From positions 198,030-262,029 of the forward strand of contig NW_006920424.1 in assembly GCF_000344685.1 (NCBI RefSeq): a DNA stretch of 64,000 bases, given 5' to 3'. Positions 45,697 to 56,234 of this stretch are shown piece by piece. A model generated the notes under the pieces. The model ran no database searches. It was not told where the DNA came from and worked only from the letters and a program-made list of their open reading frames with translations. How positions within the stretch are numbered: position 1 is the stretch's first letter; each line of letters opens with the position of its first letter. The position numbers were made by a program, and so were the translations under genes. The DNA is from Gloeophyllum trabeum ATCC 11539. Taxonomy: Eukaryota > Basidiomycota > Agaricomycetes > Gloeophyllales > Gloeophyllaceae.

Positions 45697-46222
45697 ATGC
45701 CAGGCTTGACTCCCACAGCCCACTATCCCGATATTATCATCGCTCTCAATCTGCTGGGAGAAGTAGATCGATACCACTGGTTGCTTTTCGTTGCCGACCC
45801 CGAGAGCGAGAGAGGTGCAGGGACAAAGATCCATGTAACCGACCGACCTCTTGCCACCAGACCCGAAGATCTTTGGCATTTCGAGCACCAACCCTATACG
45901 ATAAACTCCTCTCAGTCTGTCTGCGCAGCTGCGGTCATTGGAAAGCTGCCTGCTGGCAAGACGGTTTCCGACCTAATCAGCATCGTGGACACTATTCCGC
46001 TTAATGAAGTACCCGCAGCAGAGAAACCAAAGGAGACCAAGTTCAGTTGCAGGTTGTGGGTGAGGGAAGCGTCTGCACGCCGCAAAGTATCTCGTCTGTT
46101 CAGATGTCGATGCTTTGGAGAAAGAGCTGAGAGGGTACGCCGCTGCTGCGGTAGAGGCGATAGAGAATGAGACATTCACAAAAGCAGGGCTCGTTCATGC
46201 TAAGGCTTCCGTACCCGCTTGA
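45697..46222 (+). pseudogene. Broken copy of a conserved fungal hypothetical gene (frameshift)
   Basis: The open frame reads GEVDRYHWLLFVADPES, TKIHVTDRP, AAAVIGKLPAGKTVSDL, then FSCRLWVREA and SARRKVSR. From about 46104 the conserved continuation VCSDVDALEKELRGYAAAAV, running to a TGA at 46220-46222, is in the next frame. Bridging it by splicing would need a 17-bp intron, which is too short, so a one-base frameshift is the simplest reading. The layout fits a widespread fungal family of unknown function that I recognise only by pattern (a YHW-x-LF segment, then xVIGxLPxGKT, then CRxWVREA). The family's N terminus is not fully visible. A sequencing error is the alternative explanation. Confidence 0.6.
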
Positions 46223-46517
46223 CCAAAGAATATCGATTCTCTCACCCATTGTACTACTCACAGAATACAACGTATTGTGTTGCATGAAAGCATGCTTCTC
46301 CGTCGCCTGCGTTGTGTACTTATCTATAGCCTGAACTCATGTATCAGTTCCTGCCTCTCCGCTCTGTAAATTCGTACCGAAAGTCTTCTTGCCTCGCAAA
46401 GAACGTATCTGAAGACGTACGGCGGAGACAAAATTCAGCCCTGGTACCGAATGCAATAACGGTGTCCAATAAGTGAATCAGGAACCTGGGCACCACCATG
46501 TAGAAGCATGTCATAGG

Positions 46518-47459
46518 TCATGTATAAACTCGCCGATACTTCTGTATCAGTTGATCTGCCTCGACGACGTCGCCGTAACCAGGGTAAACCTGCTCCATCA
46601 CCTTACGCCAGTAACCCCTTCTGTACTGCAACAGGAATATCGACTTGATAAGCTCCCTGCGCGTGTCCAGTCAACCGCCTGGTACACAAAGATAATCATT
46701 TGATACCCACCAATAGTCAGGCATCCAGGACGCCGTGGCCCAGTCAATTACACCGGTGATTTTCAGGTCCTTGTCTACCAGGATATTGGCCGGAGTGAGA
46801 TCCCCGTGCGTCAGTACCACTGCGCGAGGTGACGAGAAGGCGCGAGTTATCCTGTCCATGACAGGCTCCTTCTCATCTTCGGGTATCTCTAGCACTGAAT
46901 AACCCAATAAGGCATCCTGGAAGTCTTCGACTGATTCGAAGGGGCCGAATGACCCTCCCAAAAGCTGGATGCGTGGATCATCCAAAGCAGAGCCATCAAA
47001 GCGGCAGATCTTGCGGCCACGCAGAGGACGTACACGCCTTAGCTCCTCAGATATACGCTTGACCTGGTGAGCTAGGGCGTTCTGTTGCTCCTCAGAGGGT
47101 CGCCCAAACTGAGCTTGATAGTCAAGCAAAGACATGCAGGGCATAGCTTGCATAACAAAATAGGTGCCATGGTGCTCCGTCTGAAGATAGTCATAGATAA
47201 ATGGCACCGGTAAGTTTGTGTTTTGCCTGATGAACCGTGTGGCAGCGTACTCAGACGCAGAGACCTGTCCTTTGATGACGAAGCCGAATAGAGTACGCTG
47301 TACGTTCCCCCACTGGTTGTAGCTATCGTACCGTTTACGACCGTCGAGAATGAGATAACGATATAGCTTCCTGCGTAGAGATCGCGGCACCATGTGCAGA
47401 AGTAGTCGCTTCAGATGCATCAAGGTTGCTTGACAGATGCATATGGCACTAGACAGCAT
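46518..47459 (-). CDS. Aminoglycoside-phosphotransferase-like kinase
   Basis: Two exons: 47459-46707 and 46625-46518; 286 aa. Kinase-fold motifs are seen in order: AATRFIRQNTNLPVPFIYDY, YFVMQAMPCMSLLD, then the catalytic loop VLTHGDLTPANILVD and the metal-binding GVIDWATASWMPDYW. The second exon adds WRKVMEQVYPGYGDVVEAD, a typical family end. The donor GTATCA is weak; it was chosen because it keeps phase 0. Fungal members of this large APH family are thought to phosphorylate small molecules; the substrate is unknown and antibiotic resistance should not be assumed. Confidence 0.83.
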
Positions 47460-48021
47460 TCTGACTGCATGTTGTTAGTCGCGCGAAAGGCATATCAATG
47501 CAAAGCACCTTACGCTATGAGTTAAGCAGCCTCTATGTGCAATGGACAGTGAAGAGGTTGGCTTAGCAGGCGTTTGCCTAAATCAGGTCATGGGCATCCC
47601 CACGGTCTTGAGTTCAGAGTCCTCATGTACGATCTCTCACTGTCTCAGCGACTCAGCGCTAGCATGCAGTTGCAGGTAGAGAATGGACGAACTTGAGTTC
47701 GTGCGCGAGGTGTAATACAGGCAGCAATGCTCGTGAGTACTTGTCGTACATGTATCTCAGCCATCTGACTGTCACTCGTCTTTTATTATCATTTATAACA
47801 ACCCAATTGCCGTCATGGGGCATGGCAACGCAGCGCTTCACTTCCATTGACGAGGAACTCCGGGAATGCGACGTTTCATACGGAACAGAAAGGCTCTGAA
47901 AATGGTGAGCGACACCATGGATGCCAGGAAACCCACATGAAGTGTATTGCGCAATCTGATAACGAGACACAAGATTGCCACCGCGGGCATGGAGCACTGG
48001 CAACCTATACGGATACAGTAC
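47460..48021. other. Intergenic region between convergent/divergent neighbours
   Basis: No ORF with support. It holds the presumed promoter of the kinase gene (reading left) and the 3' end of UTP7. Confidence 0.5.
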
Positions 48022-50327
48022 TCAACGCTTACTGCTCGCAAAGCGGTCCAATGCAGATGGCTTCCTGTCGGCCGCTGGCCCAAGCTTCGCCCTTTCCCGT
48101 TCCTTCCTTCGTTCTTCCCTTTCCTTTTCAAGCTTCTGCCGGATGGCAATCTATGCGGACATGTTTCAGACAACTGGGGAATACGACAAGGGGACTTAGG
48201 TCAACGCACCGCTTTAGGGTCGATAACATTCTTTCGCTGCTTCCGCAGATACCTTCAGCACGAATCGTAAGTTATGCAAAGACGCCAGACCAGCATGAAG
48301 TCGGCTCACCTTTTTAAGCTCTTATTCCTGCCTCTCATCTTCATCTTCTCCTTCTCCTTCTTAGACTTGGAAGTGGCAGTACCACCCGCCGCCTCGTCGT
48401 CCGCACCCCCATCGGCGTCTGCCTCCGTCTCATCCGCTTTACCTTGGATCCGGAGGCGCTGCAACCGAGGCAAGCGAGCGAACGGTATATCTTGGTCTTG
48501 AGGAACCGCCGTGCCTGAGGGGGCGAGGCTGCCAACGAAATCGGGGTCCAGCGCAATCATATCAGCGGGAATCTGCAGGTATAATCGCTGTTACTGTGGT
48601 GAATCGTTGAAATGAGATTTGGTACTCGCCTTGTCCAAGAGACCCTTGACTTCTCTCTCCCTGCGTCCTTTCTTATTCTCAAATGGATCCGCCTCGCTGC
48701 TGTCAAAGTTGGGCTCCCCAGCTCCAGGGACAAGGATGCTCGAGAGCCCCTTGTCGTGGCCAACGGTTAGAATATCTTGGAACGGGCAGAAACGGGCGGA
48801 GGTGATAGGTCGATGGGGAATGGGGTGCGTCAGGTAAAGGGGCGGTGGTGAAGATGGTGCAGGTATTGCAGGTATCGTGGGTTTCGTGTAGACCTGAGGA
48901 AATCGGCACATCAGGAGACAATCGAGCGAGCTACGGTGGCCTCCAACTCACGTTCACACTCCCACCAGAAGCCACCGCCAACATGCCCCTCTGACTAAAC
49001 TCCAACTCCGCATCCCCCGCACTCCTCAGGTGCCAGCTCCTCACCGCGCCCTTCCAATTCCTACAATCCCACACCTTCACCATCCCGTCCTTCCCGGCCG
49101 TCGCCATGTACCGCCCGCCCTCGCCCTGGCTCCCATGGCTGACGCTGATGCTCTGCACCGGGCCCAGGTGCGCTAGAAGGCGCACGGCGGGGTGCGGCAG
49201 GTTGGGTGTCCAGAGCGAGACAACCCCGTTCTGGTGCCCGAGGTGGATGACGGCGTTGTGCGGGTTTTTGGTCATGCTGATCGGTGTGCCGAGCTTGTGC
49301 TTCGTGGTCTGGTGCACGGCGACGATCTGCCCATTAGTTGTATCAAGGTAGTGTAGGTGGCCGGCAGTGGTCTAGAGAAATCATATTCGATATACTACAG
49401 ACGACTGTTGGGTGTAGTTGCACTCACGATGCTTGCGAGCAACCAGTGATAGTCGAGGTACTCGAGTCTCGTCGCCTCGACGTGCGACTTGAGCTTGTGC
49501 AGCTCGACGCCATCTTGGTCGTACACAAATATGTGCTTTTGCTGTGCGACAGCGAAGTGCGTATGTGAATGGAGGAACCTACAAGGGGCTCAAATGAGAG
49601 CTCACCAACGTGTAGTGACCGAATTCACCTACGTGATGTCTCTGCATGTTTCCTGCAGCTGCAGTTCTGTGTGTAGAGTCCCGGTTTGCCAGTCGAAAGT
49701 GGCGACATGGCCTTTGCGGCCCAAAACCGCGAGATGTCTACCGGTCAGTCAGAATACTGCACAGGCGTTGGCGTGGATGAAAGACGGGGAGTATCAAGAT
49801 GCCGCTTCTCTATCCATACTTGACATGGGAGAGAGTACATAGCAGACTCACCGGCCGTTTCTTGTATACCTCGACCTATACGGGCCCCCATCCAATTTCC
49901 ATTCTTTCCGCCCCTTGGCCGCCTCCGCACCTGCCTCCTTGACAATCTCGTCCTGCGTCAGCCTCCACGTCCTATCCAAATCACCTTCCACCTCGAGCTT
50001 GCCAGCTTCGTCCACCAGTAACAAGTCCGCTGCATCTTCGATCAATTGCTTGCGCCGCACACTCTGTGCCGTCTGCCTATTCAGCTCGGCTCGAAGTTTT
50101 TTGTTCGGGATATGTGAGTGGGTAGGAGTGTTTTCGGGGAGAGGTGATGAGGGTCGTAATGACTTTGGTAGGGCTGTCCGGTGTGTAATTGAGGATGCAG
50201 TCGGGTCGGCCTGAGGCGCACTCGATTTCGACGGCCGGGCATCTCGAGGAGCTTGGCTTCTCTTGGATAACTTGCGTCTTTTGGAAAGTGGTTGGATAGC
50301 GTCCGCCTTTGCTATCAAAGAATCCAT
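48022..50327 (-). CDS. UTP7: U3 snoRNP protein UTP7 (WDR46/BING4 family)
   Basis: Eight exons: 50327-49852, 49737-49633, 49578-49428, 49371-48952, 48893-48630, 48572-48310, 48252-48210 and 48150-48022; 616 aa. A nucleolar WD40 scaffold of the small-subunit processome, needed for 18S rRNA maturation. The N terminus is basic (SKRRKLSKR). Then come WD repeats (YTRNGRHLAVLGRKGHVATF; MATAGKDGMVKVWDCRNW) and the BING4 C-terminal signature: LTVGHDKGLSSILVPGAGEP, NFDSSEADPFENKKGRRE, GLLDKIPADMIALDP. The lysine-rich end reads RKQRKNVIDPKA and LDRFASSKR. The intron 48573-48629 uses a GC donor (GCGAGT..GCAG), while all the others use GT. Confidence 0.95.
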
Positions 50328-50777
50328 TTGATACCAGCTGAAGGGTGAATGAAGCTAGCCTTCGCGTGCAAAGGTGGATTAGTGGCGCAGGATCACTAGA
50401 AAACAAACGTGGGAAGTCTGCCATATGCAGCCACGTTAAGTGTATCCTCGGGATTGGCCGGATTTAGCATGTGATGGGAGCCACAATCCACAATTCACTG
50501 CGTGCTCATTGCTACGTGGCAGACCATAATACAGTTGCACATACGGGTCTGAAGCAACACCGCTGTACTCTAAATGCCGGTGAGGACATGTTCTTGCATA
50601 GCTGCGTGTGTCGTCAATCAAGGGGTATCAACTTAAATCGCACATAACGTCCTCTCCCTGCCGGAACACTACAAACGGACCGTACATGCGACAACGGAAT
50701 TATGAAAGCGAAAGAAAGCGATATTAAAACAACATAGCATCACCAGGGAAAACATACGACCGCGCTCTGTCCTTGAT
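50328..50777. other. Short intergenic stretch
   Basis: Presumed UTP7 promoter and 3' flank of the H3-like relic; no gene seen. Confidence 0.5.
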
Positions 50778-51171
50778 CTACCGATAGCTCCCAAAGAGTG
50801 CACCAAGCGACTTGGAACCTCCAGCAGAAGTCGGGCCTAAGTCGTCTACCATGCTCTTCAGGAACTTTATCTCTGTCACGTTTGCATTTGATACCCTCCC
50901 TATTAGGTACGACTGCAGGGCATGGGGTGAAATGCGTCGCAGTCGTTCTTTCAAGTCCGCCCGCTCCGAGTCCTTATCCATGGCAGCAGAAGCCGGTTTA
51001 GGCGACAGCGGTGGTGCAGGTGCAAACCCTGGGAAACTGGAAGAGTTGCTAGCAGCTGGAAGCACTGGTGCAGAGGGGAATATTGGTGCAGCGGGCGGGC
51101 ATTTGCGTTTTCGTGTCGCGACAGGTGGCCTGCCTCCAGTGCTCTTGCGAGCCGTTTGCTGCTCGTGCCAT
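50778..51171 (-). pseudogene. Histone-H3-tail-like gene with frameshift near its start
   Basis: From the ATG at 51171 the DNA reads like the start of a histone H3 gene (ATGGCACGA), then lacks two bases where H3 would encode Thr-Lys. It continues QQTARKSTGG followed by RPPVATRKRKC in a frame that stays open to the TAA/TAG-type stop at 50778. The block QTARKSTGG is identical to residues 5-13 of histone H3, including Lys9-Ser10. The rest is unrelated to the histone fold: Pro/Ala-rich (about 30-75), then a charged helix DKDSERADLKERLRRISPHALQ and a Gly/Ser end. It is therefore either a broken H3-mimic gene or one read through an alternative start (Met near 50980). A MITE lies 60 bp upstream. Confidence 0.6.
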
Positions 51172-51231
51172 ATGGATGGGTTTTAGACAGTCCTAGTTAG
51201 ATAAGCGCTCCGGAGATGTACGTTGCGTATA

Positions 51232-51668
51232 CTATCATTGGACCAGTAGTGAATGATTTGAACTGTTCCCTAGTTAAGTCATCTTCCTTCGATTGCACGT
51301 ACCCCAAAATTGGTGTGAATGGTTCAGATACTATTCTACACCCTCTGCAAATTTCTCAGATTTTTCCAGAGGGCGTAGAGGTTGTACAGCGTAAGGGGAC
51401 GGGAAGTGAATAAGATGTCACATGTGTCACAATAGGGCTGTGGCGGGGCAGCGGTCACGCTCTGTCACGCTTAGACCTCGGAGATGCAAGACAGTTTTAA
51501 ATCCTGAACGATGACCACTCCTCCGTTCCACATACAAACTTGAACATGGCATCTACAGACATTTATCATTACAGAGAAAAATTGCCGAAGGTATAGGGTA
51601 GCCACAAGGTCCCCAGTGCACACAAGGGACGGGAAGTGAATAGTTATTCACTACTGGTCCAATGATAG
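51232..51668. mobile_element. MITE-like element with 23-bp perfect TIRs and TA target duplication
   Basis: The left end CTATCATTGGACCAGTAGTG.. (51232-51254) is exactly inverted at 51646-51668, and both ends are flanked by TA (51230-51231, 51669-51670). The 437-bp interior has no transposase ORF. TA duplication points to a Tc1/mariner-type source. A 17-bp direct repeat (GGACGGGAAGTGAATA and one base) occurs inside at about 51396 and 51626, hinting at internal rearrangement or a nested copy. Confidence 0.82.
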
Positions 51669-51670
51669 TA

Positions 51671-52150
51671 CCTTGACTCTCTTCTTTCTCTGTGGGCTCG
51701 GTGCAGCAGCTCCGTCCATTGAAGAGCAGCAGATAGTGGCAAAGTGGCAAGAATCGCGAAGTGAGGCGAACGCGTGCTTCGCGTCTCCCAGGTCCTGCCG
51801 AAGACCGGCGGGACACTCCTAACCTTACGACGGTCTTCTTGCGATGGCCTTACGCGTCCATCTGATAGGCTGTTGAGTATCTCACAGTCCCCTCCAGAGC
51901 AGTGAGGATCGCAGCAAAAGGTCGACCGACGGCCTCCCAGGCCCTTTAACGCTTTTCTCCGGGCCTATGCGGTACGATGCTCTCGAAGGACGGTGTGGAG
52001 ATTCGATACTGGTTGATATGACATCACATTGTACGCACCCCGACCTTCTGAGTCTAAATGGGCATCTTGCCTCTTGTAACATCCCATCGTCTCTCGCCCT
52101 TGGCTCAGCTGTGAAACGATCAGAGGAAAAATCGCCTGTTTCCTGCGTCT
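51671..52150. other. Intergenic region upstream of the LanC-like gene
   Basis: No credible ORF; holds the presumed promoter of the gene starting at 52151. Confidence 0.5.
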
Positions 52151-53768
52151 ATGATGTCTCATAACTCTAGATATATCCCGGTACCAAAGTCACCACATGT
52201 CCATATTGACAGCGCTAAAAAGGAAATACAACAAGCATTGCTAACGTCCGTCGGAAGAGTAGAGAAACATTCAGGAGAGATGAAGTCCAAAAGTGGCGTG
52301 TACGTCGGTATTGCAGGTGAGTAAGGCAGAACCAGCTCCGTTCAGAACCGGCTCTGTTCCGATTGCATGACAAGGAACGGAACATGACTTTATAAACGAG
52401 TGCAGCCCGAATGTTCACTCAGGCATATTGAGCATCTCTCCCATATGTGCTAGGTATTTCTCTCATGTATAGTTACCTCGCATCGCTCTCTCTTCCTATC
52501 CCCGACATTCCCCAAGACGCGTCTGCCTCTCACCTCGTAGCCTCCATTTCCCACTCAGGCCTGTCCACGCCTTCATCTGGATCCCGCTCAGCATTTCTCG
52601 AGACGTCCATCGGCCAAGCCATACTCATCCTAGCCGAACAACTCGCCAATCCGGGAGCCTCTCTCTTCCAGCCAGACATTGTCCAGGGCTGCGTGCAGAT
52701 GCTCAATGGCGCAATGCAAGTCGCCCTGGGGGACAAAGGTGGAAGAGGCAAAGTCGAAGAGGACGGATGTGAAGTGTTATATGGCCGTGCAGGGCTTCTG
52801 TATGCGATACTCTACCTCCGCTCTGCGGCAGGAGGTAGCTCAGGGAATTCCTTGGCGAAAACTGTCGAACCTTTGATATCCGACCAAGTCATCCAAGCTC
52901 TCGTCGACGATATCATCAAGAGAGGTAAAACGGGAGCGACCTACTATCAGGGAGATTTGAGTGGGAAGGATAAAGAGCGAGCACCGAAGCTAATGTGGAT
53001 GTGGCACGGGAAGCGATACCTGGGCGGCGCACATGGTGTTGGTAAGTGTCGTGGTAGATAGAGTATTCTTCATGGACGGTTCAACTGCGCGGAATAGCTG
53101 GCATCCTTCAAATCCTCCTCTCTGCCCCCACAGAGATTATCCAGCCTCACCTGCCGGTGATATACGATACCGTTGGCTGGCTCATTTCCCTACAAGACCA
53201 CGAGGGCAATTGGCCGCACAAAGCATCGACCCGGCCGACGAAGCAAGTGACGGAAGATCTCGTCCAGTGAGTGACAAGTTCTCTATCGCAAACAAACTAC
53301 AGAACGCGTTGGCACAGATGGTGTCACGGCGCCCCTGCAGTTCTGATCCTGCTCTCCACCCTTATCAAACGCGCCAGCGCCCTGCATACCCCTTCCTCCC
53401 TCCTCACCGCCGCTAAATCCGCACTGCAACGCGGAGCAGCCCTCGTCTATGAACGCGGCCTCCTGCGTAAAGGCGTCGGGCTATGTCACGGGGTCGCCGG
53501 ATCAGTGTACGCTTTGCTCGCAGCGTCGGACGTCTTGGACGCAGAGTCCAGCGAACCCATGCAGTTGCAGCGCGCTGTGTATCTGGCTGTGCAGGCGACG
53601 CAGTGGGACGACCTCGTGCGGAAGGCCGAGATGCAGCTACCAGACCGACCGTATAGCTTGTATGAGGGGTTGGCGGGGATGTGCTGTGCATGGGGAGCGC
53701 TCATCGCGAAGTTGGAGGGCACGAAGGGGAGAGGGATGGTTGGGTATGCGGATCTGCAATTGGAGTAG
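52151..53768 (+). CDS. LanC-like protein (eukaryotic LANCL family)
   Basis: Four exons: 52151-52316, 52454-53041, 53098-53266 and 53303-53768; 462 aa (461 if the second ATG at 52154 is used). The N terminus SRYIPVPKS leads to GVYVGIAGISLMYSYLA, the first of the seven-fold helical repeats. Family motifs are YGRAGLLYA, GAHGVAGIL, WLISLQDHEGNWP, RWCHGAPAV and GVGLCHGVAGS. The two Cys and the following His (WCHG, CHG) are the expected zinc ligands. LANCL proteins add glutathione to dehydroamino-acid sites in damaged proteins; bacterial LanC cyclises lanthipeptides. No precursor-peptide or dehydratase gene is nearby, so the housekeeping role is favoured. Cytosolic, no signal peptide. Confidence 0.92.
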
Positions 53769-54105
53769 AACCCGTTCGAGGGTCACGGAAGTCGTACATG
53801 TTGTTCTACTGCCTAGCCTGGAAAACAACCCAGCCATCCACGTCGATCTGGCGGCCGTGATGACACTTCTCTCGCAATCGTTCACGGCCCTGAAAGAGCC
53901 GGCCATTGGCCTTCCCTGCTCGAAACATACGTGTCCCGACACTACAGAGAACCAGATATGAATTCAGGGAAGCGATAGTACTGATAGATGCGTACAAAAA
54001 CAACACAGCAGAAATACAACACGTCCAGAGTTACAGCAAAAAGATAGCACATATAGCAAACGGAAGTCACAACAAGTAGAATGAATCACTACGGAGCGCA
54101 CAGCA

Positions 54106-56139
54106 TCAGTGTCTCCTCGCCCTCTTCGACTGTCTGGAGGAGCCTCTCTTCGGCTGCGACAGACGAGAAGGGCCAGCCACACGCTCGTCTAAAGCATCTC
54201 GACCTGTCTCGCGCTCTGGAGGAATGGCCTCTAGAAGTGGGTCGTGTTCTGATGGTTGCCCGTCTCGGGCTGTCGCATCCGGAGGGTCCTGATGCTGAGA
54301 TTTGATATGACGCTTGCGCGCGTCGTTTCTGGAGAGGCCCTTTCCGCAGATAGGGCAGAAACACTTGACCTTGCAATGAGTGAAGGTCACATGCCGCACA
54401 ATGCTCCCCAGCGCCATAGGAGGAACAGAGCATCCATGCCAGAGGCATCGATACAACCCCGTGTCCTTGCAAGTAGCCCTCCTAGTCTTCTTCGAGCCTT
54501 CCGCGTCCTCGGAGTCGCCTTCCCCACCGAGCCTTCCATCATGGGACGCCAGGTGCGTCCTGACGTCTTTTCTGGAATCTTTTGTGTTGGTGATCGGGAT
54601 ATGCAATCGGCAACCCTCCCACTGGCAAACGACGTGGCGGACTGGGCCATCAGCTTCGGCTGACTGCACACCGCCGTCGAGGTCTTCGTCCCCGGAGCCT
54701 TCCTCCATGTTACCTTCTGGTCCGTCCTCTAAGACATCCTCGGGATCGTTATCTGCCTTCCGCTTGCGATTGGGGACTTTAAGGATGATTTGTGCCGGAC
54801 GCGAACCACTCAGATCATTATTTGCCTCAGGGACGCGATTTGTGGGGCGCGTTGCAGGGCATGGCTCTGCTTAATATACCATCAACGTCAGTAGATGTTA
54901 TACACACTACTAACGGTGGTATGCTTACCTCTCGTCGCCTGTTGGACAGACTCGCCCAGCACGGCCTTCAATCGTACCCCATCCCCCTTCCTGCTCCTTG
55001 TGGAGCGAGCTATCCCTGGATGGTCTGAACAACAGCATCACCGTGAAATCAGAGAAAGGCCTCACCTGCCGAAGGGGCACTCGAGGCCTTACCCTTCCCT
55101 TTGCTTTTGCCTTTCTTCGGCGCCTTCTCCCACTCTTGGTCGTCATCGTCCTCGCCTTCCTCCACGATGGCTGCTTGGATATTCTTCGCTTTGCCCTTGC
55201 GCTCCACGGAAACCATGTATCGGGCAGTAGGAGTTATACGCCTACCACTCGACGCTACTCGCGATTAGACAGGACACTCTAACGCGATCGAGGACACTTA
55301 CAGTATCGAGGAGCTACGTACTCCCAGTCAGTGGGAGAGAGGCCACCAAGTGCGACAGGGTTGTCGTTCTCTTTAACTTCGCCCTCAAATATTACGTGTT
55401 CGCTATGCTCCGATGCGGTCTCTGAAGACACGACGCGCGCCGAAACTTAGAGATATCTCAACCAGACCAGAGTTTAAAAAAATACATACCATAGCTGTCA
55501 TCGTCCTCCTCGTCAACAGGTTCCCTTTGCTCCAGGGAGCCGTCCTCTTCATCTCCTTCATCACCCGCCGTTCCGTCTTCTACCAATCTAGAAATCTCGA
55601 AGTCGTCCAAATACCCGAGCGGGTATTCTCCATTCTGTGAGTGGAACGGCTCATGTACGTGCTCCTCGATATCTCCCTCTCCACCTGCCACCTCCTCCTC
55701 GCTCTCCTCATTATCAGAGATATCAGCGCCTTCGTCCAGGTATTCGAGTGGGTGTTCTCCACTCTCGACGTCGAAAGGCTCATGTGTGTCCTGCTCGACA
55801 TCGCCCTCTCCATGCTCTTCCTCCTCCTCGCCCTCCTCATCACCAGTGACATCGTCACCATCGTCGACGACGTGGTCAGAGCTAGGGTCATAATAAGATG
55901 TGTGGTCGTCGTCATCGTTGAGAGCCGGGGGCTCATGAATAGCGATGAGGGCCTCGAGGCCTGGCCAGATCGGATCCAACGGATCATGCTCGGACCCATC
56001 GTCTGAGTAGTTCCAAAGCTCGTCGTCGGACGGGAAATCAGCGTCGGACGGCCATGACGGAGAACTGAGCCAAAGATGAGCGTCATTCAGGCAATAGAGA
56101 TACATCAACTCACGGAATAGACTGCGTATAGGCAGACAT
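54106..56139 (-). CDS. Acidic CWCH2/C2H2 zinc-finger protein (family member 5)
   Basis: Six exons: 56139-56114, 56064-55490, 55421-55302, 55254-55066, 55024-54929 and 54866-54106; 588 aa. The start MSAYTQSIPSPSWPSDADF leads to a very acidic region (about 15-200) with SDDELWNYSDDGSEHDPLDP and Glu/Asp runs. Next is SGRRITPTARYMVSVERK, shared with the 60327 gene, a GKGKGKGK patch, and LKVPNRKRKADND (possible nuclear signal). The three fingers are CQWEGC, CLWHGC and CPICGKGLSRNDARKRH, followed by a basic Arg/Lys tail. The shape suggests an acidic activation or histone-binding domain plus DNA binding; targets unknown. Exon phases match those of its partner at 60327. Confidence 0.82.
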
Positions 56140-56234
56140 GTCAGCGTAAGAAAAATAAATTGTAAGGAAGAGAGGCAAGGGGAGACAAGCGTCCGATGGC
56201 TGAGGGAGGCGACAAAGGAGAATATCGGAGACTG

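Noticed and set aside
46518..47459. Antibiotic-resistance gene
   Set aside because: Fungal APH-fold proteins form a large family of unknown small-molecule kinases; the motif alone does not show resistance.
52151..53768. Lantibiotic biosynthesis cluster
   Set aside because: Single LanC-like gene with introns and no precursor, dehydratase or transporter; fits the eukaryotic LANCL family.
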